Part shown: piece after piece, positions 51,516-59,519 of the stretch
Position numbering within the stretch: position 1 is the stretch's first letter
How the letters are laid out: each line of letters begins with the position of its first letter
Made by a program: the position numbers and the translations under genes
Notes under the pieces: generated by a model
Seen by the model: only the letters and a program-made list of their open reading frames with translations
Told to the model about the DNA's origin: nothing
The model's database searches: none
From: Bacteroidota bacterium
Lineage (GTDB): Bacteria > Bacteroidota > Bacteroidia > Chitinophagales > Chitinophagaceae
Length of the DNA: 64,000 bases
Assembly: GCA_023437225.1 (NCBI GenBank)
Contig: JAEZGS010000011.1
Coordinates: 62,001-126,000 of the forward strand
Direction: 5' to 3'

Positions 51516-52901
51516 TTAATTACCCACGTTGAACTTTAATGAAGCGTTTGTTCCGAAGCTATTTAATTGCATGCGACCAAAACCAAGTCCTTTAAGTGGA
51601 AGCTTAATATAAGGTTCCACCTGGAACGACAAACGTTTGCTGATCCGGCGCTCATAACCGCCACTCAAATTCGCGATAGAGAACAGATACTTTTCATTGG
51701 TCGGATAGCTTCTATATCTTGAATCGTACGTTCCGTTTTGGGTGTAATAGTATTCATAAGATTCCTTCTTCATCAGGTAGCTTGAAAGTCCCGTTGCCGC
51801 AAACCATGAGCCTCTTTGTGAGCTTGTAAGATCATAACGGACAATCAGTGGAATTTCCCACATGGAACAATCGCCATCAATATAATCCAGTTCAACATAG
51901 TTTGTCCAGTAGTCGTATTTCGGATTGTAATCCTGTCCTTTTGCGAAGTAATATTTATGAGTGTAGATCAATCCTGTTGAAATCTGCCACCGCTGACCAA
52001 GCCGATAGCCGGCTGTAATGCCTGCGTTGATACCAGGCCGATCTCCACCCTTGAATCGCACATTGCTGAAATCAGATCCTGCAACAATCCCAATGGAGAG
52101 ACGAGGGCCAATTGATCCTTTCTGCTTTTTCTTTGTGATGTCTGTGGCAAGCGGCTGCGCAATAAAAATTGAATCGATACCGGTTGACAAAGCGATATCA
52201 TCGCGTTTAGACAGCGCCTCACTTATAACTGTCATGCGCCCCCACAACTGAGTGTGTTCAGAGTCTTCGTTAATTAGTTTGTCGTCCTCTATGTTTGAGA
52301 TGGAGGTGACAATTGGCTTTTCCTGCAAACGATCGACCTGTTGAACCGACCTGTATTTATCGACCCGATTCCTGGCCGTCGCTGAACGGGACACAGGTTG
52401 ATCCACGGATGAAGATGGTGATGACTGTGATGACAATGTTGACGATGGTACTTTTGACGACGACCGTAACGATGACGATGCGGTAGAAGCGGATGGCGCG
52501 GAAGATGAATGGTCATCCGAAGGAATAACTTCTTTTTGTTCCGGACGAGCTGTTCCTATATCTGATTTGTTGGGATTTTTTACCGGGCTTTCATCAAACC
52601 TTTGGCTGTTATTTCGAAGTGCAGAAGAGGTCTCATCCACACGTTTACCAGTGCGGGATTTAGAGGTGTTTTCTTTTGGTCCGGAAAAAGTGATCACTAC
52701 AATAGCAACCGGCAACAAGAAAACGAGCAAAAAGACAAGAAGCCGCCACCATTTCCTTTTACGAATGGCTGCCGTTGTGGGAAGATCTTTGTCGAGTTTT
52801 TTCTCAAGCGCCTCCCACCCCGATGTGCTTGCTTCCACATCGAACTGCTCTGCAGCTTCCCTGCTCAAGCGGTCAAGATCTTTATCAGAAAGGTGAGACA
52901 T
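51516..52901 (-). CDS. ECF-sigma partner: cytosolic head, one membrane helix, beta-barrel tail
   Basis: A 461-residue protein. Residues 1-45 are acidic/basic and cytosolic (SDKDLDRLSREAAEQFDVE, then WEALEKKLDKDL), a membrane helix follows (about 49-71), then a long Ser/Thr/Pro-rich linker (about 75-255), and a C-terminal domain (about 260-461) with alternating strands like an outer-membrane porin-type barrel (PRLSIGIVAGSDFSNV, YRLGQRWQISTGLIYTHKY, ending LKFNVGN). The chain begins 17 bases inside the sigma factor gene. I infer it spans both membranes and holds the sigma factor at its N-terminus as an anti-sigma factor does. There is no zinc-binding motif. Confidence 0.75.
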   Translation of the reverse strand: MSHLSDKDLDRLSREAAEQFDVEASTSGWEALEKKLDKDLPTTAAIRKRKWWRLLVFLLVFLLPVAIVVITFSGPKENTSKSRTGKRVDETSSALRNNSQRFDESPVKNPNKSDIGTARPEQKEVIPSDDHSSSAPSASTASSSLRSSSKVPSSTLSSQSSPSSSVDQPVSRSATARNRVDKYRSVQQVDRLQEKPIVTSISNIEDDKLINEDSEHTQLWGRMTVISEALSKRDDIALSTGIDSIFIAQPLATDITKKKQKGSIGPRLSIGIVAGSDFSNVRFKGGDRPGINAGITAGYRLGQRWQISTGLIYTHKYYFAKGQDYNPKYDYWTNYVELDYIDGDCSMWEIPLIVRYDLTSSQRGSWFAATGLSSYLMKKESYEYYYTQNGTYDSRYRSYPTNEKYLFSIANLSGGYERRISKRLSFQVEPYIKLPLKGLGFGRMQLNSFGTNASLKFNVGN

Positions 52902-53478
52902 AGACGTTGAAAAGTGATTTGTTTAATAATAGTTTTCTTAGGTTGTCCCTGGCTTTCGACAGGTTGGATTTTGATGCGCCTACTGAAATGTTCAATTGCT
53001 TTGCGATCTCTTCATGGCTAAGCCCTTCGATCACAAACAGGTTGAACACGGCACGGTAAGCGGGCGACAAAGAACGTATCGCCATAATGATCTCCTTATA
53101 AGACAATACATCCATTCCGTTTTCGCCAACATCCTGAACATTTTCATTCTCTGATGAAAGAATGTAATGCCCTGCCTGAGTCGACTGGTGTTTACGATAA
53201 TGGTCTATGCATGTATTGACAAGAATTCTCTTAAACCAGCCTTTTAAACCAAGAAGAATATCTGGCTGACGATTTTCATCAAATTGTGCAAGATTCTTAA
53301 AGAGCTTAATGAAGCCTTCATTCATGATCTCTTCGGATTCTTCATTTTTATTGGTATAGCGATAGCAGATCTTCAATGCAAACCCCCTAAGGAGATAGTA
53401 TAATTCCTTCTGGCATGCCCGATCATTAAGGCGACATCCCGTTATGAGGCTGGATATTTTGTCGTTGTCGGTTTGCAA
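52885..53478 (-). CDS. ECF RNA polymerase sigma factor
   Basis: A 197-residue sigma-70 family factor of the ECF class. Region 2 covers about 22-95 (KICYRYTNKNEESEEIMNEG and GWFKRILVNTCIDHYR), and region 4 about 130-185 (LSPAYRAVFNLFVIEGLSHE with the helix-turn-helix AKQLNISVGASKSNLSKA). No region 1 or 3. The start is a TTG; I found no in-frame ATG upstream of region 2. A near-match to the -7 box (TAAATTTC) lies just upstream, so it may depend partly on autoregulation. It overlaps its partner by 17 bases. Confidence 0.92.
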   Translation of the reverse strand: MQTDNDKISSLITGCRLNDRACQKELYYLLRGFALKICYRYTNKNEESEEIMNEGFIKLFKNLAQFDENRQPDILLGLKGWFKRILVNTCIDHYRKHQSTQAGHYILSSENENVQDVGENGMDVLSYKEIIMAIRSLSPAYRAVFNLFVIEGLSHEEIAKQLNISVGASKSNLSKARDNLRKLLLNKSLFNVYVSPF

Positions 53479-53582
53479 ACTTCTGGGTCCCTTTAAGAAA
53501 TTTACATTTTTTTCTTCAGTCGTTGATACGATGCCTGTTTCGTTACGGTTGCCTCAACAGGAAATTATTGTATGCTATGGGG

Positions 53583-55031
53583 CTAGAAAGACATTCCGGG
53601 CGGGGGATGTCCTACAAGTTCAAGGTTACCACGCATTGCCAGTTGCAATTGTAAATGTTCTCCGGTGATCAGCATGCCAATAATACGCAACTCCTGCAAA
53701 TTGCCGCGGGTGGATACCCAGTCATTCATTCGTTGATTCAGCCGGGATGAGATCTGCGACTGATTTCTCCGTATCAATTCGCCAAAGTCGAATACAGACT
53801 GATTCCTTAGCTCTTTCATAATTCGTTTCCGAAACAAGCCTTTCGCCATATTCAACAACATATCCCTGCTGTCGAGCGAAAACCTGATATCCGGCATTGA
53901 TAATACCTGGTTGGTAGAATCAAGTACTGGCGTGCCTTCAAGCACCAGACGACCCGTTTTAAAGCCTGTAAAACCCAAATCGACTTTTACTTTACCATCA
54001 TCCGACCCGGAGAGGGTCACATCTTTTATAACAAAAGTCCTGCCTTCTACTGTGAATGGTTTGTTGGCTAGACTGTCGTTTAAAATCTTGTTGAAGTATG
54101 TAAAATCATATACAGCATCAATGTATGTTTCAACATTTCCCGCTGTCGGTACGTTGGTAATTTGAGGAAGCCGGGTATTGCTAACGAGTCGGGTACTGTC
54201 GGATGAGAAAATTGGTCGCCCTGTATACGAGAGGGCAAATGCCAGCGTATCCTTCGAATAAGTGAATGGAGTGATGTTCAACTGTACAGGGTTCAGATTG
54301 ATAAAACCATACGTCGCGAGGGGCAATACTTTAGGACCTTTTCGCCAGTCCTGCAATACAGGGTTGTTGTTGAACTGGAACACAAACCGATCAAATTCGC
54401 GACTGTACACCTCTATCGAACTTCGGATGCTGTCCATAATTTGTTGAGTGATGTCTGACTGCATCAGGGTCACCTGGCATTTGTCGATCGGTCTGATTCG
54501 GTTAACTGTAGTGTTGGTTCGTATCTGGTGATTTGGCAGAAATTGCAACTGCGAGTTAATATTCACATCAACGCGCCTCAGGCTTTCATCACCAAAGCCG
54601 CAACTGCCGGTAACCCATGGTGCGATCTGTTTGTTGAAAGCGCAAAGAGACTTGCTTCCAGCGATCTGATAATAGCCTCGAAAGCCGATGTTGACTGCGT
54701 TATTTTGAATTGAGAATGTAAATGGTGATCTGACGAATCGATACATATACCGGAAGTCACAGGCCGATTGGAAAAATTGTGGCCAGTTCTCAGAGGTAAA
54801 TTCTTTTGATGTAGATGAATCCATCTTCGCCAACAGCGGTTTCAGGTAGATCTTAACAGGGAGGTAAATCTTTGACTGCGGCAATGGTGGTAGTGTACGT
54901 TTGACTATCGGAGACGTTGTGGTAGCAGTCTTTGAAGCGCCGCAGGATAGCAGCAGGCAGATCACCCCTGAATACAAAAACAGGTGTAGAAATGTTGATT
55001 TTAATTCAAATTTCGAAACCGATCTTTTCAT
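53583..55031 (-). CDS. DUF4403 lipoprotein
   Basis: A 482-residue lipoprotein: signal sequence with lipobox LLLSCGAS (Cys30) and a DUF4403 domain running through the rest, with a repeated pattern of amphipathic strands (SKIYLPVKIYLKPLLAKMD, VNIGFRGYYQI, GHPPPGMSF at the end). The domain may have a lipid-carrying tubular fold, but its function is not known. It is translationally coupled to rnhA by a 4-base ATGA overlap. DUF4403 proteins are often seen as lipid-facing periplasmic proteins, which is inference. Confidence 0.85.
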   Translation of the reverse strand: MKRSVSKFELKSTFLHLFLYSGVICLLLSCGASKTATTTSPIVKRTLPPLPQSKIYLPVKIYLKPLLAKMDSSTSKEFTSENWPQFFQSACDFRYMYRFVRSPFTFSIQNNAVNIGFRGYYQIAGSKSLCAFNKQIAPWVTGSCGFGDESLRRVDVNINSQLQFLPNHQIRTNTTVNRIRPIDKCQVTLMQSDITQQIMDSIRSSIEVYSREFDRFVFQFNNNPVLQDWRKGPKVLPLATYGFINLNPVQLNITPFTYSKDTLAFALSYTGRPIFSSDSTRLVSNTRLPQITNVPTAGNVETYIDAVYDFTYFNKILNDSLANKPFTVEGRTFVIKDVTLSGSDDGKVKVDLGFTGFKTGRLVLEGTPVLDSTNQVLSMPDIRFSLDSRDMLLNMAKGLFRKRIMKELRNQSVFDFGELIRRNQSQISSRLNQRMNDWVSTRGNLQELRIIGMLITGEHLQLQLAMRGNLELVGHPPPGMSF

Positions 55032-55516
55032 AAAAGTTTGTCTTCGGAGTTTGCGATTGCACGTTCAAATTCTTCATCTATTTGTAAACTGCTCTGATCA
55101 GCTGCGGTTGTCGCAAGTTCGTCGCACCGGTTGTTCATTGGGTTGTCTGCATGACCCTTTACCCATTTAAACCTGATGTTATGTTTTTTGGCGAGTGCGT
55201 TGTATCGTAGCCAGAGATCTTTATTTTTCTTTCCGCCACTGAAGTTTGTAGCGATCCATTTTTTCAGCCATCCCTGTTCAATTGCTTTAACTACGTACTG
55301 ACTGTCAGAATAGACCGTAATGTTCTGGCCTTCTTTTTTCAAAGCTTCGAGGGCGGCAATCACTGCCATGAGCTCCATCCTGTTGTTTGTAGTTAACCGG
55401 TAACCGCCAGACAATTCTTTACGCAATGGTCCCCACTGCAGTATTGCTCCATAGCCGCCCGGACCGGGATTACCTCTAGATGACCCGTCTGTGTATATTG
55501 TGATCTCTTTTGACAT
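55028..55516 (-). CDS. rnhA: Ribonuclease HI
   Basis: Cleaves RNA in RNA/DNA hybrids; 162 residues. The four catalytic acids are seen: Asp in IYTDGSSRGNPG, Glu in NRMELMAVI, Asp in VYSDSQYVV and Asp in GHADNPMNNRCDELA. KGHADN is the usual C-terminal signature. It lies 2 bases after the carboxyltransferase gene and overlaps the DUF4403 gene, so three unrelated functions share one transcript. Confidence 0.96.
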   Translation of the reverse strand: MSKEITIYTDGSSRGNPGPGGYGAILQWGPLRKELSGGYRLTTNNRMELMAVIAALEALKKEGQNITVYSDSQYVVKAIEQGWLKKWIATNFSGGKKNKDLWLRYNALAKKHNIRFKWVKGHADNPMNNRCDELATTAADQSSLQIDEEFERAIANSEDKLL

Positions 55517-55518
55517 TG

Positions 55519-57147
55519 TTATACCTGGAACACCCCCACTTTAAATTCATTCAATTCAGGGTTTTGATTTGCAGCATGAAGTGCTTCGGAAATTACTTCG
55601 CGGGTTTTTGCCGGGTCGATGATATTATCGATCCACAATCTTGCTGCAGCGTAGTATGGTGAAGTTTGCGTTTCATATCTTCCACGTATTTCATCAAGCA
55701 ATTTCTGTTCGTCTTTGGCGCTAACCTGTAGCCCTTTTGATTTCATTGCGGCAACCTGTATTTGCAACAACGTCTTAGCTGCCTGATCTCCGCCCATCAC
55801 TGCAATTTTTGCCGACGGCCATGCAAATATGAACCTCGGATCATACGCTTTACCACACATGGCGTAGTTACCCGCCCCATAAGAGTTGCCAATGATAATG
55901 GTGATCTTTGGAACCACTGAATTTGCGACTGCATTCACCATCTTAGCGCCATCTTTGATGATGCCCGAATGTTCACTCCTTGATCCGACCATGAAACCTG
56001 TAACATCCTGAAGAAAAACCAGTGGAATTTTTTTCTGGTTGCAATTCAATATAAAACGTGCAGACTTATCTGCACTATCATTATAGATCACACCGCCCAT
56101 CTGCATTTCACCCTTGCTGTTCTTTACGATCTTGCGTTGGTTTGCAACAATGCCAACTGCCCACCCATCGACACGCGCATATCCACAAAGGATAGTTTGG
56201 CCATAGCCTTCTTTGAATTCATCAAAGCTTCCTTCATCAACGATCGTTTCAATGATGCTCAACATATCGTATTGCTTGTTGCCGTCTGCAGGAAACAATC
56301 CATAGACATCTTTTACGTTTACCGCAGGCGCAATAGACTGCTTTCGACTGAAACCTGCAGATGCAGGCTGTGCCAGTTTGGATACGATCTTTTTGACATG
56401 ATCCAGGCATTTTTGTTCTGTATCAAATCGGTAATCCGCAATTCCAGAAATGGTTGTATGCGTGATCGCACCACCCAAAGTGTCCTGGTCAATGTCTTCA
56501 CCGATTGCAGCTTTTACAAGGTAGGGCCCGGCAAGAAAGATTGAACCATTGCCTTCAACCATCAGTGTTTCATCGCTCATGATCGGCAGATATGCTCCAC
56601 CCGCAACACAAGGTCCCATTACCGCGGCGATCTGTGTGATGCCCATTGCACTCATACGAGCATTATTCCTAAACACTCTTCCAAAATGTTCTTTATCCGG
56701 GAAAATTTCATCCTGCAATGGAAGGAAAACGCCAGCACTGTCAACAATGTAAATGATCGGAAGTTTATTTTCCATTGCGATCTCCTGCATCCTCAGATTC
56801 TTTTTACCAGTGATCGGAAACCATGCTCCTGCCTTAACGGTCTGATCATTAGCCACGATCACACACTGAACTCCTTCCACATAACCCAACCCCGCAACTG
56901 TTCCACCCGCCGGGCACCCGCCATATTCTTCATACATATCAAAACCAGCCAGTGCACCTATTTCAACAAATGGTTTTCCCGCATCGCATAGATACTCGAT
57001 GCGCTCTCGGGCAGTCAGTTTATTTTTCTCATGTTGCTTATCGATCGATGTTTTCCCACCTCCCAGTTTCACTTTATCAAGCCGCTGTCGCAATTGCGCT
57101 ACGGCTTGTTTCATCTTGTCTTCATTACGGTTAAAGTCGAGGCTCAT
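55519..57147 (-). CDS. Acyl-CoA carboxyltransferase, methylcrotonyl-CoA type
   Basis: Carboxyltransferase (beta) subunit of a biotin-dependent acyl-CoA carboxylase, 542 residues, of the MCC/GCC group by length and by the run YGGCPAGGTVAGLGYVEG, DSAGVFLPLQDEIFPDKEHF, VPKITIIIGNSYGAGNYAMCG and IDNIIDPAKTREV. It moves carboxyl from biotin to an acyl-CoA, probably 3-methylcrotonyl-CoA in leucine breakdown, though geranyl- or propionyl-CoA are possible. No biotin-carrying alpha subunit is next to it; accB-accC at 20.6 kb is the only such pair in the window. Confidence 0.92.
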   Translation of the reverse strand: MSLDFNRNEDKMKQAVAQLRQRLDKVKLGGGKTSIDKQHEKNKLTARERIEYLCDAGKPFVEIGALAGFDMYEEYGGCPAGGTVAGLGYVEGVQCVIVANDQTVKAGAWFPITGKKNLRMQEIAMENKLPIIYIVDSAGVFLPLQDEIFPDKEHFGRVFRNNARMSAMGITQIAAVMGPCVAGGAYLPIMSDETLMVEGNGSIFLAGPYLVKAAIGEDIDQDTLGGAITHTTISGIADYRFDTEQKCLDHVKKIVSKLAQPASAGFSRKQSIAPAVNVKDVYGLFPADGNKQYDMLSIIETIVDEGSFDEFKEGYGQTILCGYARVDGWAVGIVANQRKIVKNSKGEMQMGGVIYNDSADKSARFILNCNQKKIPLVFLQDVTGFMVGSRSEHSGIIKDGAKMVNAVANSVVPKITIIIGNSYGAGNYAMCGKAYDPRFIFAWPSAKIAVMGGDQAAKTLLQIQVAAMKSKGLQVSAKDEQKLLDEIRGRYETQTSPYYAAARLWIDNIIDPAKTREVISEALHAANQNPELNEFKVGVFQV

Positions 57148-57152
57148 ACAGG

Positions 57153-57172
57153 CTTATTTCATGCAAAATAAG
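57153..57172. promoter_or_regulatory. Inverted repeat in divergent control region
   Basis: CTTATTT-CATGCA-AAATAAG, a perfect 7-bp inverted repeat between the divergent carboxyltransferase and DUF3810 genes. It could be an operator for a dimeric regulator or a simple hairpin; the carboxyltransferase -7-like TTATTTTG lies within it. Confidence 0.4.
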
Positions 57173-57195
57173 GGTTCCTGCCTTATTTTTATCAG

Positions 57196-58269
57196 ATGAT
57201 AAGGAAGTACCGCGTGACCGTGATACTGGTTGTATTACTGCTTGCGATCAAAATATTTTCGCTTTTTCCTGAAGCAGTTGAACAATATTATTCCAATGGG
57301 CTATATCCATACATCGCAATCGTTCAACGAACGATATTAGGTTGGATACCATTTAGCATTGGTGATATTCTTTACGGGTTCGCGGGTTTGTTTCTTACAT
57401 ATGCGATTGTGAAAACTGCATGGCGAACGACACGAAATAAGGTTACTCGTGCATGGATATCATATACATTGAAACGTGTGGTTAATGTAGCGCTCATGAT
57501 CTATATATGGTTCAATCTTTCATGGGGACTTAATTATAACAGGGTGGGAATCGCCAAACAACTTTCGCTTGATATCAGGGAACCGGACAGCACCGAGTTT
57601 ATCAGGCTTGCCAAAGATCTCAGCACAGAGTTGAACCGGCTTGCTCCGTTAGCGCAGGATTCTATTGCTAAAGTGCAACGTAAGCGTGTTTTGTTCCGGG
57701 GCGCCAATGAAGCATATCAACACCTGGAAGCGCGATCGCCGTTGTTCACTTATCAAAGGCCATCAGTGAAAGCATCCATGTACAGCTATCTTGGAAACTA
57801 CCTGGGCTTTACCGGTTATTACAATCCATTCACGGGGGAGGCGCAGGTAAATACAACGGTGCCTCATTTCCTTCGACCATTCATTACATGCCATGAGATC
57901 GGTCATCAGTTAGGTTATGCAAAAGAATATGAAGCTAACCTTGCAGCATTCTTGTCGGCCACATCTTCACCCGATCCGGTGTTCAGGTACTCGGTCTTCT
58001 TTGAAATGTACGCGTATACAAGGCCCTACCTGCGATATGTAGATTCAATGGCATTGCAGCGCCTCGACTCATCGCTTCATCCGATTGTAAAGGAAGATGT
58101 GGCTGAATTGCGTGCCTTCATTGATTCGCATGAAAATCCGGTGGAAGACATAGTGGACTTGTTCTACTCGCAATATCTACGCATGAACGAACAGCCGGCG
58201 GGCCGGTTCAGTTATAACCAGGTAGTGTTGTTGCTGATGGGCTATTATAGGAAATACCAGTGGGACTAG
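57196..58269 (+). CDS. DUF3810 membrane metalloprotease-like protein
   Basis: A 357-residue integral membrane protein of the DUF3810 family with three N-terminal membrane helices (about 7-25, 48-70, 93-112) and a C-terminal domain on the outer side. That domain has HEIGHQLGYAKEYEANL: an HExxH zinc motif with a glutamate 15 residues further on that could be the third ligand, so a zinc peptidase is likely. The substrate is unknown. Its end overlaps the convergent dcd gene by 4 bases. Confidence 0.88.
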   Translation: MIRKYRVTVILVVLLLAIKIFSLFPEAVEQYYSNGLYPYIAIVQRTILGWIPFSIGDILYGFAGLFLTYAIVKTAWRTTRNKVTRAWISYTLKRVVNVALMIYIWFNLSWGLNYNRVGIAKQLSLDIREPDSTEFIRLAKDLSTELNRLAPLAQDSIAKVQRKRVLFRGANEAYQHLEARSPLFTYQRPSVKASMYSYLGNYLGFTGYYNPFTGEAQVNTTVPHFLRPFITCHEIGHQLGYAKEYEANLAAFLSATSSPDPVFRYSVFFEMYAYTRPYLRYVDSMALQRLDSSLHPIVKEDVAELRAFIDSHENPVEDIVDLFYSQYLRMNEQPAGRFSYNQVVLLLMGYYRKYQWD

Positions 58270-58802
58270 AACTTGTTCTTCCACATCATGCTTTCAACAG
58301 GCTTATTTGGCTGACCGCTGTATTTGGCGTTCTTCTTTTCGTTGTATTTCACTTCGATCTCACCATCCACCGGGAAATAGATGAGCTGGCCTATGGGCAT
58401 CCCTTTGTAAACACGAACCGGCTGCTTGACGGAAATTTCGAGTGTCCAATTACCGCAAAACCCTACATCGCCTTTTCCAGCGGTCGCGTGAATGTCAATC
58501 CCAAGGCGGCCTGTAGACGATTTCCCTTCAAGGAAAGGCACATGCGCATGCGTTTCGGTGTATTCCTGGGTCACTCCAAGATAGAAGACATGCGGTAACA
58601 AAACGTATCCCTCATCTGGGATTTCAAAATGCTGAATGGTGTTGTGCTTTTTGGCGTCCAACACATCGTCGGTATACTTGGCCAGACTAGCACCAAGGTG
58701 TACGTCGTATGAATTAGAACCAAGCGATTCACGGTCGTACGGAGTAATTTTTATTGTCCCCTTTTCCATTTCCTCAAGTATGCGTTTATCAGAAAGTATC
58801 AT
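58266..58802 (-). CDS. dcd: dCTP deaminase
   Basis: Cytosolic trimeric enzyme of 178 residues that deaminates dCTP to dUTP in the dTTP pathway. Visible motifs are SLGSNSYDVHLG, the phosphate-binding EGKSSTGRLGIDIHATAG, and GFCGNWTLEISV with the catalytic Glu. The N-terminus MILSDKRILEEMEKG matches the family. A bifunctional dCTP deaminase/dUTPase is possible, since family members differ by small changes in the tail. Confidence 0.93.
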   Translation of the reverse strand: MILSDKRILEEMEKGTIKITPYDRESLGSNSYDVHLGASLAKYTDDVLDAKKHNTIQHFEIPDEGYVLLPHVFYLGVTQEYTETHAHVPFLEGKSSTGRLGIDIHATAGKGDVGFCGNWTLEISVKQPVRVYKGMPIGQLIYFPVDGEIEVKYNEKKNAKYSGQPNKPVESMMWKNKF

Positions 58803-58875
58803 AGTGGTTGAGACCCGTTTTATTTTATCTGGAAATTATTTGCTAATTCTGCAAGGTAATCGCTAATAATTACTG

Positions 58876-59514
58876 GTGGCACTGTTTTATCAACATAATA
58901 TACACGACGACGCGAGGCTTGGTGCATGGAAGATCGAAGAAAATGAACAGTTTTTTATCGAGCGAGTGCCTGTAAAGGGCGATGTATCGCATCCTTATAA
59001 GCGCTTGCAACATCTGGCCGGCAGGTATCTTTTGACGGAATTATATGAAGATTTTCCACTCGAAGAAATTCTGATTGCGGATACAAGAAAACCTTTTTTG
59101 CAGGATGAAAAATACCACTTCAGCATTTCGCACTGTGGCAATTATGCGGCTGCCATAGCTAGTTCAACGCGAAGGGTGGGAGTGGACATTGAATACATAA
59201 CACCCCGCATCCAGCGCATCAGTGAAAAGTTCTTAAATGCCGAGGAACTTGAGTTTGTAGAAAGCTACAGCTATATGAGCGCCATCTACCTTGAGCTTCT
59301 GACCGTTTTGTGGAGTGCCAAAGAAGCGATATTCAAATGGTATGGTGAAGGTCAGGTGGATTTCAGAGAGCATATCAGGCTTCAGTTGCCTATTGTATAT
59401 GAACCGAGTGAATGGATGACACTTCCTTTCCGGTTCGCGAAAAATGTCGGTCAGGATCTTAGAGTCCACGGCAGGGTAATGGAGGGGCTGTCGCTGGCAT
59501 ATGTGATAAGCTGA
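58876..59514 (+). CDS. 4'-phosphopantetheinyl transferase superfamily protein
   Basis: A 212-residue enzyme that transfers phosphopantetheine from CoA to a carrier protein. The N-terminal half has KRLQHLAGRYLL and RKPFLQ; the metal-binding motif is VGVDIEYITPR, and the second conserved motif is WSAKEAIFKWYGEG, with Lys and Glu in place. FSISHCGNYAAAI marks the CoA-binding region. The pattern is of the Sfp type, not the short AcpS type. No carrier-protein cluster is near, so the target is unknown. Confidence 0.9.
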   Translation: MALFYQHNIHDDARLGAWKIEENEQFFIERVPVKGDVSHPYKRLQHLAGRYLLTELYEDFPLEEILIADTRKPFLQDEKYHFSISHCGNYAAAIASSTRRVGVDIEYITPRIQRISEKFLNAEELEFVESYSYMSAIYLELLTVLWSAKEAIFKWYGEGQVDFREHIRLQLPIVYEPSEWMTLPFRFAKNVGQDLRVHGRVMEGLSLAYVIS

Positions 59515-59519
59515 TCTGT

